Below are positions 51,339-60,815 of a DNA stretch of 64,000 bases, piece by piece. Below the pieces are notes generated by a model. The model was not told where the DNA came from. It saw nothing but the letters and a program-made list of their open reading frames with translations, and did not search any database. Positions within the stretch are counted from its first letter, which is position 1, and the number at the start of each line of letters is the position of its first letter. Source of the stretch: Bacteroidales bacterium (GTDB lineage: Bacteria > Bacteroidota > Bacteroidia > Bacteroidales > UBA932); the NCBI GenBank assembly GCA_017477245.1, contig JAFUWY010000039.1:1-64000 (forward strand). Reading direction: 5' to 3'. Position numbers and translations under genes: made by a program.

Positions 51339-53351
51339 ATGAAACAAATCCTCTCTATTCTAATCCTGGTCGCCCTGGCGCTTCCCCTCCCGGCGCAGCA
51401 ACTTTATGTCGGTGCCAACTGGCATCCGCACGATCTCACGTCCGACGAAATCTCGCGGGACATCCGCCTGATGCAGGAAGCCGGGTTCAACGTGGTCCGG
51501 CTCGGACACCTGGCTTGGGACAGCTACGAACCCCGGGAAGGCGAATACAGTTTCGCGTGGTTCGATCCTGTGCTTGACCAATGTGAAGCGGCCGGTATCA
51601 AGGTCATCCTGGACATTCCGGTACGTCCTGCGCCGATGTGGCTGCACAAGAAGTACCCCGGTGTCAATATCGTGGACGGCAGGGGAGGGATCACCTATCC
51701 CAACCACCGATACATGCAGGACGTCGGCGATCCGGACTACCAACGCTGCGCCCTGGCCCTTACTGAAGCGATGACCGCCCGTTATGGATCTCATCCCGCT
51801 GTAATCGGTTTTGGCTTGGATAATGAAGCCGCCAGCGGAGCTACCTCTTATTCTGAATACGTGCGCAAGCGCTTTGTATCCTGGCTGGAACGCAAATACG
51901 GCACCACCGATGCGCTCAACACGGCCTGGGCCGGTCAACGCTGGTCCCGGCGCCTGTCAGACTTCGATGAAGTCGTCCTGCCCAACGGCAACGGGCAGCC
52001 GGAGAAGAGGCTGGACTTCCAGCGGTTCATCTCCGATGAAGTCAACGGGTTTTATATCAAGATGCTTGATATCATCGAGCGCAACGCCCCGGGTGCCCAG
52101 ACCTATTCCAATTGTTGGTATTATGCGGACGGCAAGCCCTACGACTATGCTCCCTTCGTCTATACAGGGCGGATGACACGCGGCGGGGCCGGCATCTATC
52201 CGGGTAGTTTGTTATCTTCCGATGTCCACAGTACGCTGTTCGGCATCGCACGAATCCAGTACGAGAGCCCGACCCCTTTCTGGTGCTGCGAATTCCAAAC
52301 CCGCAATTCCACGCCGGGTGCCGTCCGTCGTTTCGCCTACCAGACCCTGATGTATGGGTCTGAAATGGTCTGCGGGTGGACCTGGCAGACCATGCACGGC
52401 GGAGAGGAGCAGTTTTATACCGGCATGATGGACTGGGACGGCACCCCCAATGAAAAATACGACGAATACCGTCAGATCGCCTCGGAGTTCAAAAAGATTC
52501 AGGCTTGGTTCCCTTACAAGCTCAAGGCTGAAGCGGCCATCGCCCTTTCTTTTGACAGCCGTATCCACCCGGGATTCCTGGGAAGTCGGCATGAGCGGAG
52601 TATCCAGGAGGCGTTCAACCTGTTCTATGATCGCAATCTGGATGTGCGTGTTGTGGATCTGGCGCGCAGTTCCCTGGATTACAAATTGCTGATCATCCCA
52701 GACGTATCCGTAATCGATAAGGCGTCCGCTGAGAATATCAGACGTTTCGTGGAACGGGGCGGAACTGTCTTGATGACCGGAGATTCCGGACAGCTTGATG
52801 CCACGGGACAGGTCTTCCGGACCACGCTGCCAGGACGTTTGGCAGACGTGTTCGGCATCCGGGTGGGGAAATTTATGGATACCGCTTCGGTCAAGGAACT
52901 GGCCGGCCTTTCCGCAAACGACCGCAATATGACCGTCAACTATAAGGGATCACCCATTCATGTGCAGGCCGCGTATTTCGACATTATCGAGCCGCGTGGA
53001 GCCACCGTCACCGGGACCCTGTCCGGCATTGACAGTGAGCGGCCTATCATTACTGAGAACCGTTATGGGCTGGGACGCGCTATTTTTGTCGGATTGGCTG
53101 AAACCCCTGCCTACCTCTCCGTCCTTCTGGATGAAATGATTGGGCAGCTGGGCATCCGGCGTGCCCCCGAAGTCCCCACCGGCGTGCAGGTGCGCCGGAT
53201 CGATGAGCAGCACTTCCTCTATTTCAATTCCACTCCTAACCCGCAGACCATCCTCGTCGGAAGGCCCTCACGCAGTCTGCTCCACGATGTCCGGCTTGAC
53301 GCCAGTTTCACGCTTTCACCCTACGAGCCTGAGTTTATAGAGATCCGATAA
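51339..53351 (+). CDS. GH42 beta-galactosidase-family enzyme, exported
   Basis: A 670-residue GH42 enzyme with signal MKQILSILILVALALPLPAQ. The barrel has VGANWHPHDLTSDEISRDI and NVVRLGHLAWDSYEPREG. The acid/base is Glu163 in GLDNEAA and the nucleophile is Glu318 in WCCEFQT. A trimerisation-like domain follows (FDSRIHPGFLGSRHERSIQ, YKLLIIPDVSVID). It starts 2 bp after the GH2-like gene and lies 8 bp before the GH43-GH28 fusion. Its codons use noticeably more A and T than its neighbours, hinting at a different history. It probably releases beta-galactose from oligosaccharides. Confidence 0.9.
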   Translation: MKQILSILILVALALPLPAQQLYVGANWHPHDLTSDEISRDIRLMQEAGFNVVRLGHLAWDSYEPREGEYSFAWFDPVLDQCEAAGIKVILDIPVRPAPMWLHKKYPGVNIVDGRGGITYPNHRYMQDVGDPDYQRCALALTEAMTARYGSHPAVIGFGLDNEAASGATSYSEYVRKRFVSWLERKYGTTDALNTAWAGQRWSRRLSDFDEVVLPNGNGQPEKRLDFQRFISDEVNGFYIKMLDIIERNAPGAQTYSNCWYYADGKPYDYAPFVYTGRMTRGGAGIYPGSLLSSDVHSTLFGIARIQYESPTPFWCCEFQTRNSTPGAVRRFAYQTLMYGSEMVCGWTWQTMHGGEEQFYTGMMDWDGTPNEKYDEYRQIASEFKKIQAWFPYKLKAEAAIALSFDSRIHPGFLGSRHERSIQEAFNLFYDRNLDVRVVDLARSSLDYKLLIIPDVSVIDKASAENIRRFVERGGTVLMTGDSGQLDATGQVFRTTLPGRLADVFGIRVGKFMDTASVKELAGLSANDRNMTVNYKGSPIHVQAAYFDIIEPRGATVTGTLSGIDSERPIITENRYGLGRAIFVGLAETPAYLSVLLDEMIGQLGIRRAPEVPTGVQVRRIDEQHFLYFNSTPNPQTILVGRPSRSLLHDVRLDASFTLSPYEPEFIEIR

Positions 53352-53359
53352 CAAACGAT

Positions 53360-55984
53360 ATGAGAAAATATTCCACCATTCTCTTCTGCCTTTCCGTTTT
53401 CTGTGCAGGCATTGCCGCCCAGGCGCAGACCCGGCAGCACTATGACAGCATCAAGCCCGGCCAGGTCTGGCTGGACACCTCCGGCAAGCCCATCCAGGCC
53501 CACGGATTCCAGATTTTCGAGCAGGACGGTACCTATTACTGGTACGGCGAGAACAAGGAGCACACGCTTCGGGGATCCAATGTCTGGACCTGGGGCATCC
53601 GCGCCTACAAGTCCACAGACTTCTACAACTGGGAAGACCTGGGCCTGATCATCCCGCCCGACGAGGAGAATCCCCTCTCCCCGCTGCACTATTCCCAGTC
53701 GCTCGACCGGCCCCATATCCTCTACTGCAGCAATACCGGCAAGTGGGTCTGCTGGATCAAAAGCATGGCCACCGACGGCTATTTCGTGGTCCTGCAGGCA
53801 GACCGCTTCGAGGGCCCCTATACCCTGATCCGATCCTTCAAGCCCGAGGGTTTCGGCGTGGGGGATTTCGACATGTATGTGGATCCGGACACCGGTCATG
53901 GATACGTGTGGTTCGAACGTCCACACTGGGAGATGATCTGCGCGGAACTGACCGACGATTTCCTCGGCACGAACGGCACCTTCTCCGAGCATTTCGTCGG
54001 GCTGCGCCCTCCCTATACGCGTGAGGCTCCCGCGCATTTCGTGCGCGACGGCAAGCACTACATGTTCACCAGCGGTACTTCCGGCTATACACCCAACCCT
54101 TCGAAGGTGGCCGTATTTACGGATTACCATGGGGAATACACGGATCTGGGCTGCCCGCATATCGACGATGCATGGCAGGATTCCTTCTGCTCACAGATCT
54201 CCGGTGTAGTCAAGATCCCCGGACGGGACCTTTATATCGCCCTGGCGGACCGGTGGCTTCCGCATATTGCCGGCACGGATGTCGCGATGCGCACCTGGAA
54301 GAGCTATGAGACCCGCTATGTGAACCACCAGCCCAATGAAAGGGATTTCTCGGAACCGCAGGTCCGGGACAAGTCCGGCAGTCGCCGCGGTGGATCTGAT
54401 ACCACCGTCGGCTCCACCTATGTCTTCCTGCCCGTCACGTTCGACGCCGACGGCAAGCCCACGCTCGTCTGGCAGGACGAGTGGCGTCTGGAGGACTATC
54501 AGATCCCGACCCGCCTGGAAGTAGGCCCCGCCGTAATGCCTGCTGAGATTGAGCCCATCGAGGCGCCCTTCCCGATGCCGCAGCTCGGCCGGCCGGAAAT
54601 CCCGTCCCGGGAAGTCACGGTCAAGATGAAGAAGAAAGGCTTGTCCACCGGAGTTATCCAGACAGCAATAGACAAACTCGCTGCCCAGGGTGGAGGCACG
54701 GTCGTCATTCCCGCAGGCATCTGGCAGTCCGGCCGGATTGAACTGCGCAGCCGGATCAACCTGCAGCTCGCCGAGGGCGCCGAACTGCACTTCAGCGGCG
54801 AGATCAAGGATTATCTGCCTGTCGTCTTCACGCGCGACGAGGGCATCGAGATTTATTCCCTCGGCGCTTTTATCTATGCCTGCGACGCAGAGGATATTGC
54901 CGTGACGGGCAAGGGCCGCATCGTCGGTCCGTCCACGGAGTGTGAAATCTATCGCAACAACGCCGAAAAGGCCCAGAACATCGAGGTCATCACCCACAAC
55001 GGCGAGATGCCGCTGTCGGAGCGCATCTTCGACGGGGTGCACAACAGCGGCGAGGTGTTCCTGCCCAAGACCATTGCGCCCATTCGTTGCAAGAATGTCC
55101 TCATCGAGGGCGTGACCCTGGATGCCGGCCTCTACTGGAACGTGGTCCCGCAGTATTGCGAGAACGTGGTCATCCGCGGCGTCACCGTGCGCTCCCACGG
55201 CCATGGCCGCACCGACGGCGTGGACGTCGAGTCCTCCCGCAACGTACTTGTGGAATACTGTTCCCTGGACTGCCAGGACGACAACTATACCTTGAAATCC
55301 GGCCGCGGGGTGGATGGCGTGCGTGTCGGCATCCCTACGGAAAACGTCGTGATCCGCAAGAGCCTGGCACTGCGCGGTGGGGGCGGGATCGTATTCGGCA
55401 CGGAAGTCGCCGGCGGTATCCGCAACGTCTATATGCACGACTGTGTCTTCGACGGCACCGGCCAGGGCTTCCGTTTCAAGACCCTGCGCCCGCGCGGGGG
55501 CGGCGTGGAGAACGTTACGGTGGAGCGCATCCGCGCCAACATTACAGGCAACGCCCTGCTCTGCGACCAGCTGAACAGCGTGAAATGGGCGGGCGACCTG
55601 GCCTACCGCTACGCCGTACCGGGCAAGGAATCCGCCACGGCGGTGGAGATCGCCACACTGAAGGGGCCCTACACCCCGGACTTCCACACGGTCTCTATCA
55701 GCGATGTACTCATCGAGCACTGCGACCGCTTCCTGAACTTCGTCTGCACCCCGGAACTGCCCTTCCGCGACGTCCTGTTCCGCAATGTAAAAGCTAAGGC
55801 CAACCATTTCGGCTCCCTGCGCGACGCCCGCAGCCTCGTTCTGGAGAGCGTGGACCTCAATACCCCGGACCCTGAGCTGAGGGTCGATGGCAGCGAGGGG
55901 ATCTTCCTACTGGATGTCTCGGTCAATGGCGAAGCGCCCGTAATCCGGCAGACCGGTGTGCCGTCCTCGGTCGTGATTCGCTGA
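53360..55984 (+). CDS. GH43-GH28 fusion enzyme
   Basis: An 874-residue exported two-domain protein (signal MRKYSTILFCLSVFCAGIAAQAQ). Residues 25-385 look like a GH43 five-bladed propeller of the galactanase-like type (IQAHGFQIFEQDGTYYWYGENKE, FGVGDFDMYVDPDTG). From Val388 (VGPAVMPAEIEPIEAPF) the sequence aligns with the mature N-terminus of the stand-alone GH28 at 59346. The GH28 part keeps TDGVD (618-622), a QDD site (639-641) and RFK (705-707), but the usual Gly-His-Gly site reads GGGG (673-676). It may remove galactose and then act on the galacturonan backbone; both activities are inferred. Confidence 0.88.
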   Translation: MRKYSTILFCLSVFCAGIAAQAQTRQHYDSIKPGQVWLDTSGKPIQAHGFQIFEQDGTYYWYGENKEHTLRGSNVWTWGIRAYKSTDFYNWEDLGLIIPPDEENPLSPLHYSQSLDRPHILYCSNTGKWVCWIKSMATDGYFVVLQADRFEGPYTLIRSFKPEGFGVGDFDMYVDPDTGHGYVWFERPHWEMICAELTDDFLGTNGTFSEHFVGLRPPYTREAPAHFVRDGKHYMFTSGTSGYTPNPSKVAVFTDYHGEYTDLGCPHIDDAWQDSFCSQISGVVKIPGRDLYIALADRWLPHIAGTDVAMRTWKSYETRYVNHQPNERDFSEPQVRDKSGSRRGGSDTTVGSTYVFLPVTFDADGKPTLVWQDEWRLEDYQIPTRLEVGPAVMPAEIEPIEAPFPMPQLGRPEIPSREVTVKMKKKGLSTGVIQTAIDKLAAQGGGTVVIPAGIWQSGRIELRSRINLQLAEGAELHFSGEIKDYLPVVFTRDEGIEIYSLGAFIYACDAEDIAVTGKGRIVGPSTECEIYRNNAEKAQNIEVITHNGEMPLSERIFDGVHNSGEVFLPKTIAPIRCKNVLIEGVTLDAGLYWNVVPQYCENVVIRGVTVRSHGHGRTDGVDVESSRNVLVEYCSLDCQDDNYTLKSGRGVDGVRVGIPTENVVIRKSLALRGGGGIVFGTEVAGGIRNVYMHDCVFDGTGQGFRFKTLRPRGGGVENVTVERIRANITGNALLCDQLNSVKWAGDLAYRYAVPGKESATAVEIATLKGPYTPDFHTVSISDVLIEHCDRFLNFVCTPELPFRDVLFRNVKAKANHFGSLRDARSLVLESVDLNTPDPELRVDGSEGIFLLDVSVNGEAPVIRQTGVPSSVVIR

Positions 55985-56049
55985 CGCAGCAGATCATCAT
56001 CATTTTTCCCGATTATTTGCTAACTTGCCGGGAGAATAACAATCGCGCT

Positions 56050-56973
56050 ATGCAGAACAGGACCATCGTCGGCATCGGGGAGACGGTGCTGGACATCGTT
56101 TTCAGGAACAACCAGCCGCAGGCGGCCGTGCCCGGCGGCTCTGTCTTCAACGCCATGGTTTCGCTGGGCCGCACGGCCGGGCGGCTCATCCCGGGCACCC
56201 GGCTGATGATGGCTTCCCAGGCCGGCGACGACGCCGTGGCCGGCATCATCACGGATTTCATGCGAGAGAACCATCTGGACACCTCCTTGATTCAGCAGGA
56301 CCCCGGCCAGACGACCATTTCGGTCGCCATGCTCAACGACGGAGGCAATGCCCGCTATGAATTCTACCGCGACAAGGGGCTGCCCGCCTTCCGCACGCCG
56401 CAGATCCGCTTCCAGCCGGAAGACCTGATGCTTTTCGGTTCTTTCTTCGCCGTGAGCGAAGCCACGGGACGGCAGACCCGGGAGCTCGTGCAGGCCGCTC
56501 GGGAAGCCGGGGCCATCGTGTATTACGACATCAATTTCCGCCGCAAGCACGAAGTGCCGCCCAGCGTCATCGAAGCCAACATCGCCCTGTGCGACGTCGT
56601 CCGAGGTTCAGACGAGGACATCGAGGCCCTGTACGGCTGCGCCGACCCCGCCCGGGTGTACCGCGAAAACATCGCAGCGTGCTGCCCCCGTTTCATCTGC
56701 ACCCGGGGCGCGCAGCCCACGGAGGTATTCTCCCCTGGACTGCACCGCTCCTTCCCCGCTCCGGAGGTAGAACGGATCGCCTCAACGATCGGAGCCGGGG
56801 ACAGTTTCAACGCCGGTTTCCTCTTCGGACTCTTGCGCCACGGCTTCACGCGCGAACGCCTGCAGGCGATCACCGAAGCCGACTGGGAGCGGCTCGTGCC
56901 CACGGCCATGCGCTTCTCGGCCGATGTCTGCGCGAGCCTGCAGAACTATGTCCGTCCGGACTTTCAGCCCTGA
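56050..56973 (+). CDS. PfkB-family sugar kinase
   Basis: A 307-residue cytoplasmic ribokinase-fold kinase. Start at 56050 gives MQNRTIVGIGETVLDIVF; an upstream in-frame start would add an unrelated tail. PfkB signatures are GGSVFNAMVSLGR near the N-terminus, YYDINFRR, and the C-terminal GAGDSFNAGFLFG with catalytic base Asp251. It resembles fructokinase or 2-keto-3-deoxygluconate kinase groups, but the sugar is not certain. It lies 65 bp after the fusion gene, with only weak promoter-like sequence between, so it may be read with that operon. A perfect inverted-repeat terminator follows. Confidence 0.9.
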   Translation: MQNRTIVGIGETVLDIVFRNNQPQAAVPGGSVFNAMVSLGRTAGRLIPGTRLMMASQAGDDAVAGIITDFMRENHLDTSLIQQDPGQTTISVAMLNDGGNARYEFYRDKGLPAFRTPQIRFQPEDLMLFGSFFAVSEATGRQTRELVQAAREAGAIVYYDINFRRKHEVPPSVIEANIALCDVVRGSDEDIEALYGCADPARVYRENIAACCPRFICTRGAQPTEVFSPGLHRSFPAPEVERIASTIGAGDSFNAGFLFGLLRHGFTRERLQAITEADWERLVPTAMRFSADVCASLQNYVRPDFQP

Positions 56974-56990
56974 CGCTGATTCTTAGGCAG

Positions 56991-57034
56991 TTACAAATTA
57001 ACCTTCGGAAAAACATCCGAAGGTTAATTTGTAA
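56991..57034. terminator. perfect 19-bp inverted repeat, bidirectional terminator
   Basis: Arms at 56991-57009 and 57016-57034 are exact inverse complements around a 6-nt loop. The outer arms are A/T-rich, so either strand has a T-containing tail. It lies between the convergent kinase and GH106 genes and fits a bidirectional terminator. Confidence 0.85.
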
Positions 57035-57045
57035 ACTACTGATAA

Positions 57046-59346
57046 TCAATAGCCGGTAGTCAGGGAAACAGGACCCAGCAGGCCCGAGGGGTGGAGCGGG
57101 GCATCCTTGCTGAAGAATTTGTAGCTCACGACGGCATGGCGGCCCTGCGAAGGGCGGAGCTGGTTCTTCTCCAGCCACTCCGGAATCTCCTTCATTGTGC
57201 TCCCGATAATCGGGTTACCCGGAGCATAGCCATAGCGGACCGGTTCGCCCCAGACAATGTCATCCGGCTCTAACTCGTCGCCGACCATCCGGTTGACCCA
57301 GAGGTTCGTCACCCGGATCTCCAGTTCGTTCTCCCCGTCACGGAGTGCGTCTGTCACGTCCACGGAGAAGGGCGCATGCCAGAGGATACCGCACGGGTGG
57401 CCGTTGAGCACTACCTCCGCCATATTCTGCACCGCGCCGAGGTCCAGCCACACGCGGCTTCCGTCCCGGGGCTGCTCCCAGGTAAAGTGCTTATGATAAA
57501 CCGCCGTCCCGGAGAAATACCGCACGCCGGGATCGGCGTGTTCCTTCCAGTCGGTCAGGCCGTCCAGCACGATCTGCGCCGGAGCGCCGGAGCCCTCCGG
57601 GAAATTCACCGTCCAGGCACCCTCCAGCGGTGTTCCGGCCGTAGTTTTGAGCGCAACTCGCACGCCGCCGGGATGCAGCGTGACGGGCAGGCGTTTCCCA
57701 TCCTGCAGCACGAGCATCTCCGAGCCGTGGGCATCCAGCTGCAGGCCTTCTGCAAAAGGCTGCGAGACCGTCATCGGTGCATCCGTCTGGTTGGACAGGA
57801 ACCAGATATCCACGTCCCCCTCGCGGCGGTGGATCCACCACAGGTCGCCCTCGATGCAATTGTCCACGAACTCGCCCCGCTGCAGCAGGGCCTGGCACTG
57901 CGCGAAATAATGATACAGTTCCCGCGCTCCGCCCGCCTTCCACCAGGTGTTGCCGGGGGTGAACTGCGTACCCCATTTCCCGAAGGTCATCCCGGGCTCG
58001 GCCCAGGGCCAGGGGTTGGCCGCCCCGGCGTGGAGCATCAGGCGGTTGATGCCGACGCAGAACACGCGGTCGGCGATGACTTTCAGGCTGTTGGGATCGT
58101 CTTCCCAGGCATTGAGCGGCCAGCAGGTGAAGCCTTCGGCATAGACCTCCCGGCGGCCCAGTTTGTGCGCCAGATCGGACATCTGGTAGATGCTTCTGCC
58201 GCCCCAGTCGGCCGGGTGGGTCCAGAACTCGCCGCAAAGGATGAAATCTTCGTCCTGCACGGCTACTTTCTCCGGATCGAGCGGTTCGCCGTAGGGCTGG
58301 ACGAGCAGGCGCATGCCGGGCGTCTGCTTCACGAGCTCGGACATGTAGCCGTAGTAGTTCTCCGCAAACAGGTCCTCGATCGTCGCCTTCCAGTCGGAGA
58401 GGAACTGTGCGCTGCGCTCCTCGCTCTTCATCGTCCGGCCGACCAGAACGGGCAGCCAGGATCGCAGGGCATAGCCGCGGCGGGAGGCGAACTCCTGCTC
58501 CATCAGCGGCGTCCAGCTCTGGCTCTTCTGCTCGTAGCTGTCAATTTCGAAATTGACCAGGGTCTTGCCGGCCAAGTTCCCCGCCAGGTCGAGGATCATC
58601 GACGGATAGCCGTCCCAGAAGCGTTTCACCGCCTCACGGCTCATCTTGTCGCACTCCAGCCCGGCTCCGGACCGTGGAGAGGTGCTGTCGTCGCGTTTGT
58701 TCAAAGAGGTATAGCCGAAGCGGTAGATGTCCCACTGCTCCCCGTGCGGATCCCAGGTAAGCGTCCCGTCCGGGGCCATCGCGGCGCTGATATCCTGCAC
58801 GGTTTCCGGCGCCACGGGATCCTGCCCGGCGGGCAGCGCCAGCACGCAGATGTCGCGGTAGAAGCCCAGACGCTCCGTGGGCCGGGCCAGTTGTGCGCTG
58901 CGCTGTCCGGCCCGCCAGGGCGTCACCGTCCAGACCAGCTCCAGCATCGAGTATTCCGGCGTCACGTCCGGATAGGCACTGGAGGACCAGCCGGGGCAGT
59001 TGTGCGTGCCGAAGGTCAGGCCCAGCCGGGCGCATTCCTGCATGGCGAAGCGCATCAGCTCCTGCCATTCGGGGGAACCGATCGTGCAGCCCTCCCGCAC
59101 AAAATCCGTCTGGGCGGGGCCGCCCACCTGGAAGTTCTGCACCCCGCCGAGCCCGGCAGCCGCGAAGGCCTCCAGGTCATGGGTGATCCCTTCCTTGGTG
59201 ACCCAACCGTCCATCCACTGCCAGATGATTACGGGCTTTGCCTCTTGAGGCGGATTGGCAAAAGCCTGCTGCAATTCTGTCTCAACACGCGGCGTACAAG
59301 CCGCCAGCATCAGGGCACAAGCCCAAATCCATCGCCTGTTTCCCAT
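57046..59346 (-). CDS. GH106 alpha-L-rhamnosidase-family enzyme, lipoprotein
   Basis: A 766-residue exported enzyme with lipoprotein signal MGNRRWIWACALMLAAC. GH106 features are IIWQWMDGWVTKEGITHDLEA near the N-terminus, GTHNCPGWSSSAYPDV, NFEIDSYEQKSQSW, YGEPLDPEKV and LCGEFW, and a C-terminal jelly roll (VWLDLGAVQNMAEVVLNGHP). GH106 cleaves alpha-L-rhamnose from rhamnogalacturonan or other rhamnosides. The start codon overlaps the last base of the preceding GH28 stop (TAATG), so translation is probably coupled. Presence of this gene is the best indication of a rhamnose-containing substrate. Confidence 0.9.
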   Translation of the reverse strand: MGNRRWIWACALMLAACTPRVETELQQAFANPPQEAKPVIIWQWMDGWVTKEGITHDLEAFAAAGLGGVQNFQVGGPAQTDFVREGCTIGSPEWQELMRFAMQECARLGLTFGTHNCPGWSSSAYPDVTPEYSMLELVWTVTPWRAGQRSAQLARPTERLGFYRDICVLALPAGQDPVAPETVQDISAAMAPDGTLTWDPHGEQWDIYRFGYTSLNKRDDSTSPRSGAGLECDKMSREAVKRFWDGYPSMILDLAGNLAGKTLVNFEIDSYEQKSQSWTPLMEQEFASRRGYALRSWLPVLVGRTMKSEERSAQFLSDWKATIEDLFAENYYGYMSELVKQTPGMRLLVQPYGEPLDPEKVAVQDEDFILCGEFWTHPADWGGRSIYQMSDLAHKLGRREVYAEGFTCWPLNAWEDDPNSLKVIADRVFCVGINRLMLHAGAANPWPWAEPGMTFGKWGTQFTPGNTWWKAGGARELYHYFAQCQALLQRGEFVDNCIEGDLWWIHRREGDVDIWFLSNQTDAPMTVSQPFAEGLQLDAHGSEMLVLQDGKRLPVTLHPGGVRVALKTTAGTPLEGAWTVNFPEGSGAPAQIVLDGLTDWKEHADPGVRYFSGTAVYHKHFTWEQPRDGSRVWLDLGAVQNMAEVVLNGHPCGILWHAPFSVDVTDALRDGENELEIRVTNLWVNRMVGDELEPDDIVWGEPVRYGYAPGNPIIGSTMKEIPEWLEKNQLRPSQGRHAVVSYKFFSKDAPLHPSGLLGPVSLTTGY

Positions 59347-60803
59347 TATTCTGTCGTCAGGATTTTCACGTTATCAAACTGCACGCCGCTGCATCCGTCC
59401 AGGACCATCCCGTTATCCTTCACCCGGACCACGGCATCGCGCATCGAGAAACCCGACACGTCCTGCAGGCGGATCAGCGCACCGCAATCGGCTTCCAGGC
59501 CCTCGATCCGCACGTTCGCGAACGGGCGCTCCGGCAGGCCGCCGAAAGAGACCAGCTGCCCGCAGTCTTCCACCCGGATTTCCCGGAAGGTGAAATCCCG
59601 GAATTCCGGCGTCAGCGGGGTGATCTCCCGCGCGGGATAGCGGTCCGCCAGCTCGCCCACCCATTTCCGGGATCCGAGCATATTGCTGGAGAAAGCCGCA
59701 TAGCGGGTCCCGCGGATCAGGATGCGTTCCGCCGTCAGGCGGCATCCCCCGCCCCCGCGCGGACGGCGCGTCTTGAACAGGAAACCCTGGTCCGTGCCGT
59801 CGAAGACGCAGTCGTGGACATAGACATCGGAGATCCCGGCGGCCGTCTCGGTGCCGAACACCACGCCGCCGACTCCGCGCAGGGACTCACAATACCGGAC
59901 CACCACCCGCTCCGTGGGCGCGGCGGCACGCAGGCCGTCCCAGCCGCGGCCGGACTTGAAGGTGTAGCAGTCGTCGCCGCAGTCCAGCGAACAGTATTCG
60001 ATCAGGGCGTCCGTCGTGGACTCGATGTCGATCCCGTCCGTGCGGCCGTGGCCGTGCGAGCGCACGGTGACACCGCGGATGGTCACGTTGCGGCAGAACT
60101 GCGGGACGATGTTCCAGAAGATGCTGCGCTCCAGGGTCAGGCCCTCGATCAGGATGCCGCTGCTGCGCGACAGCGCAATGAACATCGGCATCAGCACCGG
60201 ACGCCCGTCCAGGCCGTCGCAGATGCGTTTCTCGATGGGATCGTCCAGGCTTACGCAGTCCTCCGTGCTCAGCGAATTCTGCGCTTCGGTATAGAGTTCA
60301 CAGTCCAGGTCCGGGCCGACCAGGCGGCCCCGGCCGGTGATGCCGATGTTCTCAGCCCCGTCGGCGTAGATCATCCCGCCCGGAGCCATCAGTTCGATGC
60401 CCTCGATACGGGTGCGAACGGCGGGCTGGTAGTCCTTGATGTCACCGCTGAAATGCAGTTCCGCGCCCTCCTCCAGGTGCAGGCAGACGCCCGACTTGAG
60501 GATGATGCGCCCGGTGGTCCAGACCCCGGCCGGGATCACGACCACCCCGCCCCCGCGGGCGGACATCCGGTCGATAGCCGTCTGGATGGGCCGGGTCGAG
60601 AGGCCCTTGCGGGCCATCTTCACGACCGCGCGGCGGGCGGCGAACTGCGGAGCGGCGATGCCGCTCACATCGAAGGGCGCCGTGATGGGCGCGATCTGCG
60701 CCGGCATCGCCGCGGGACCCACTTTCGAGCGGTCCACGGGCTCTACGGCCGCGAGGGTCTGGGTCAGCTGCGCGAGCAGCAGCGTCAGCAATATCTTTTT
60801 CAT
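59346..60803 (-). CDS. GH28-family (polygalacturonase-like) enzyme
   Basis: A 485-residue right-handed beta-helix enzyme with signal MKKILLTLLLAQLTQTLAA. The mature start VGPAAMPAQIAPITAPF begins at residue 28 and matches the fusion protein from Val388. GH28 sites TDGID and GDDCYTFKSG are present; the Gly-His-Gly site is changed (LRGVGGVVFGTE). The family cleaves galacturonic-acid linkages in pectin; the changed site suggests a specialised or altered specificity. It lies 12 bp after the GH2 gene and overlaps GH106 by 1 bp, in one operon. Confidence 0.9.
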   Translation of the reverse strand: MKKILLTLLLAQLTQTLAAVEPVDRSKVGPAAMPAQIAPITAPFDVSGIAAPQFAARRAVVKMARKGLSTRPIQTAIDRMSARGGGVVVIPAGVWTTGRIILKSGVCLHLEEGAELHFSGDIKDYQPAVRTRIEGIELMAPGGMIYADGAENIGITGRGRLVGPDLDCELYTEAQNSLSTEDCVSLDDPIEKRICDGLDGRPVLMPMFIALSRSSGILIEGLTLERSIFWNIVPQFCRNVTIRGVTVRSHGHGRTDGIDIESTTDALIEYCSLDCGDDCYTFKSGRGWDGLRAAAPTERVVVRYCESLRGVGGVVFGTETAAGISDVYVHDCVFDGTDQGFLFKTRRPRGGGGCRLTAERILIRGTRYAAFSSNMLGSRKWVGELADRYPAREITPLTPEFRDFTFREIRVEDCGQLVSFGGLPERPFANVRIEGLEADCGALIRLQDVSGFSMRDAVVRVKDNGMVLDGCSGVQFDNVKILTTE

Positions 60804-60815
60804 TCCCTGCTCCGA

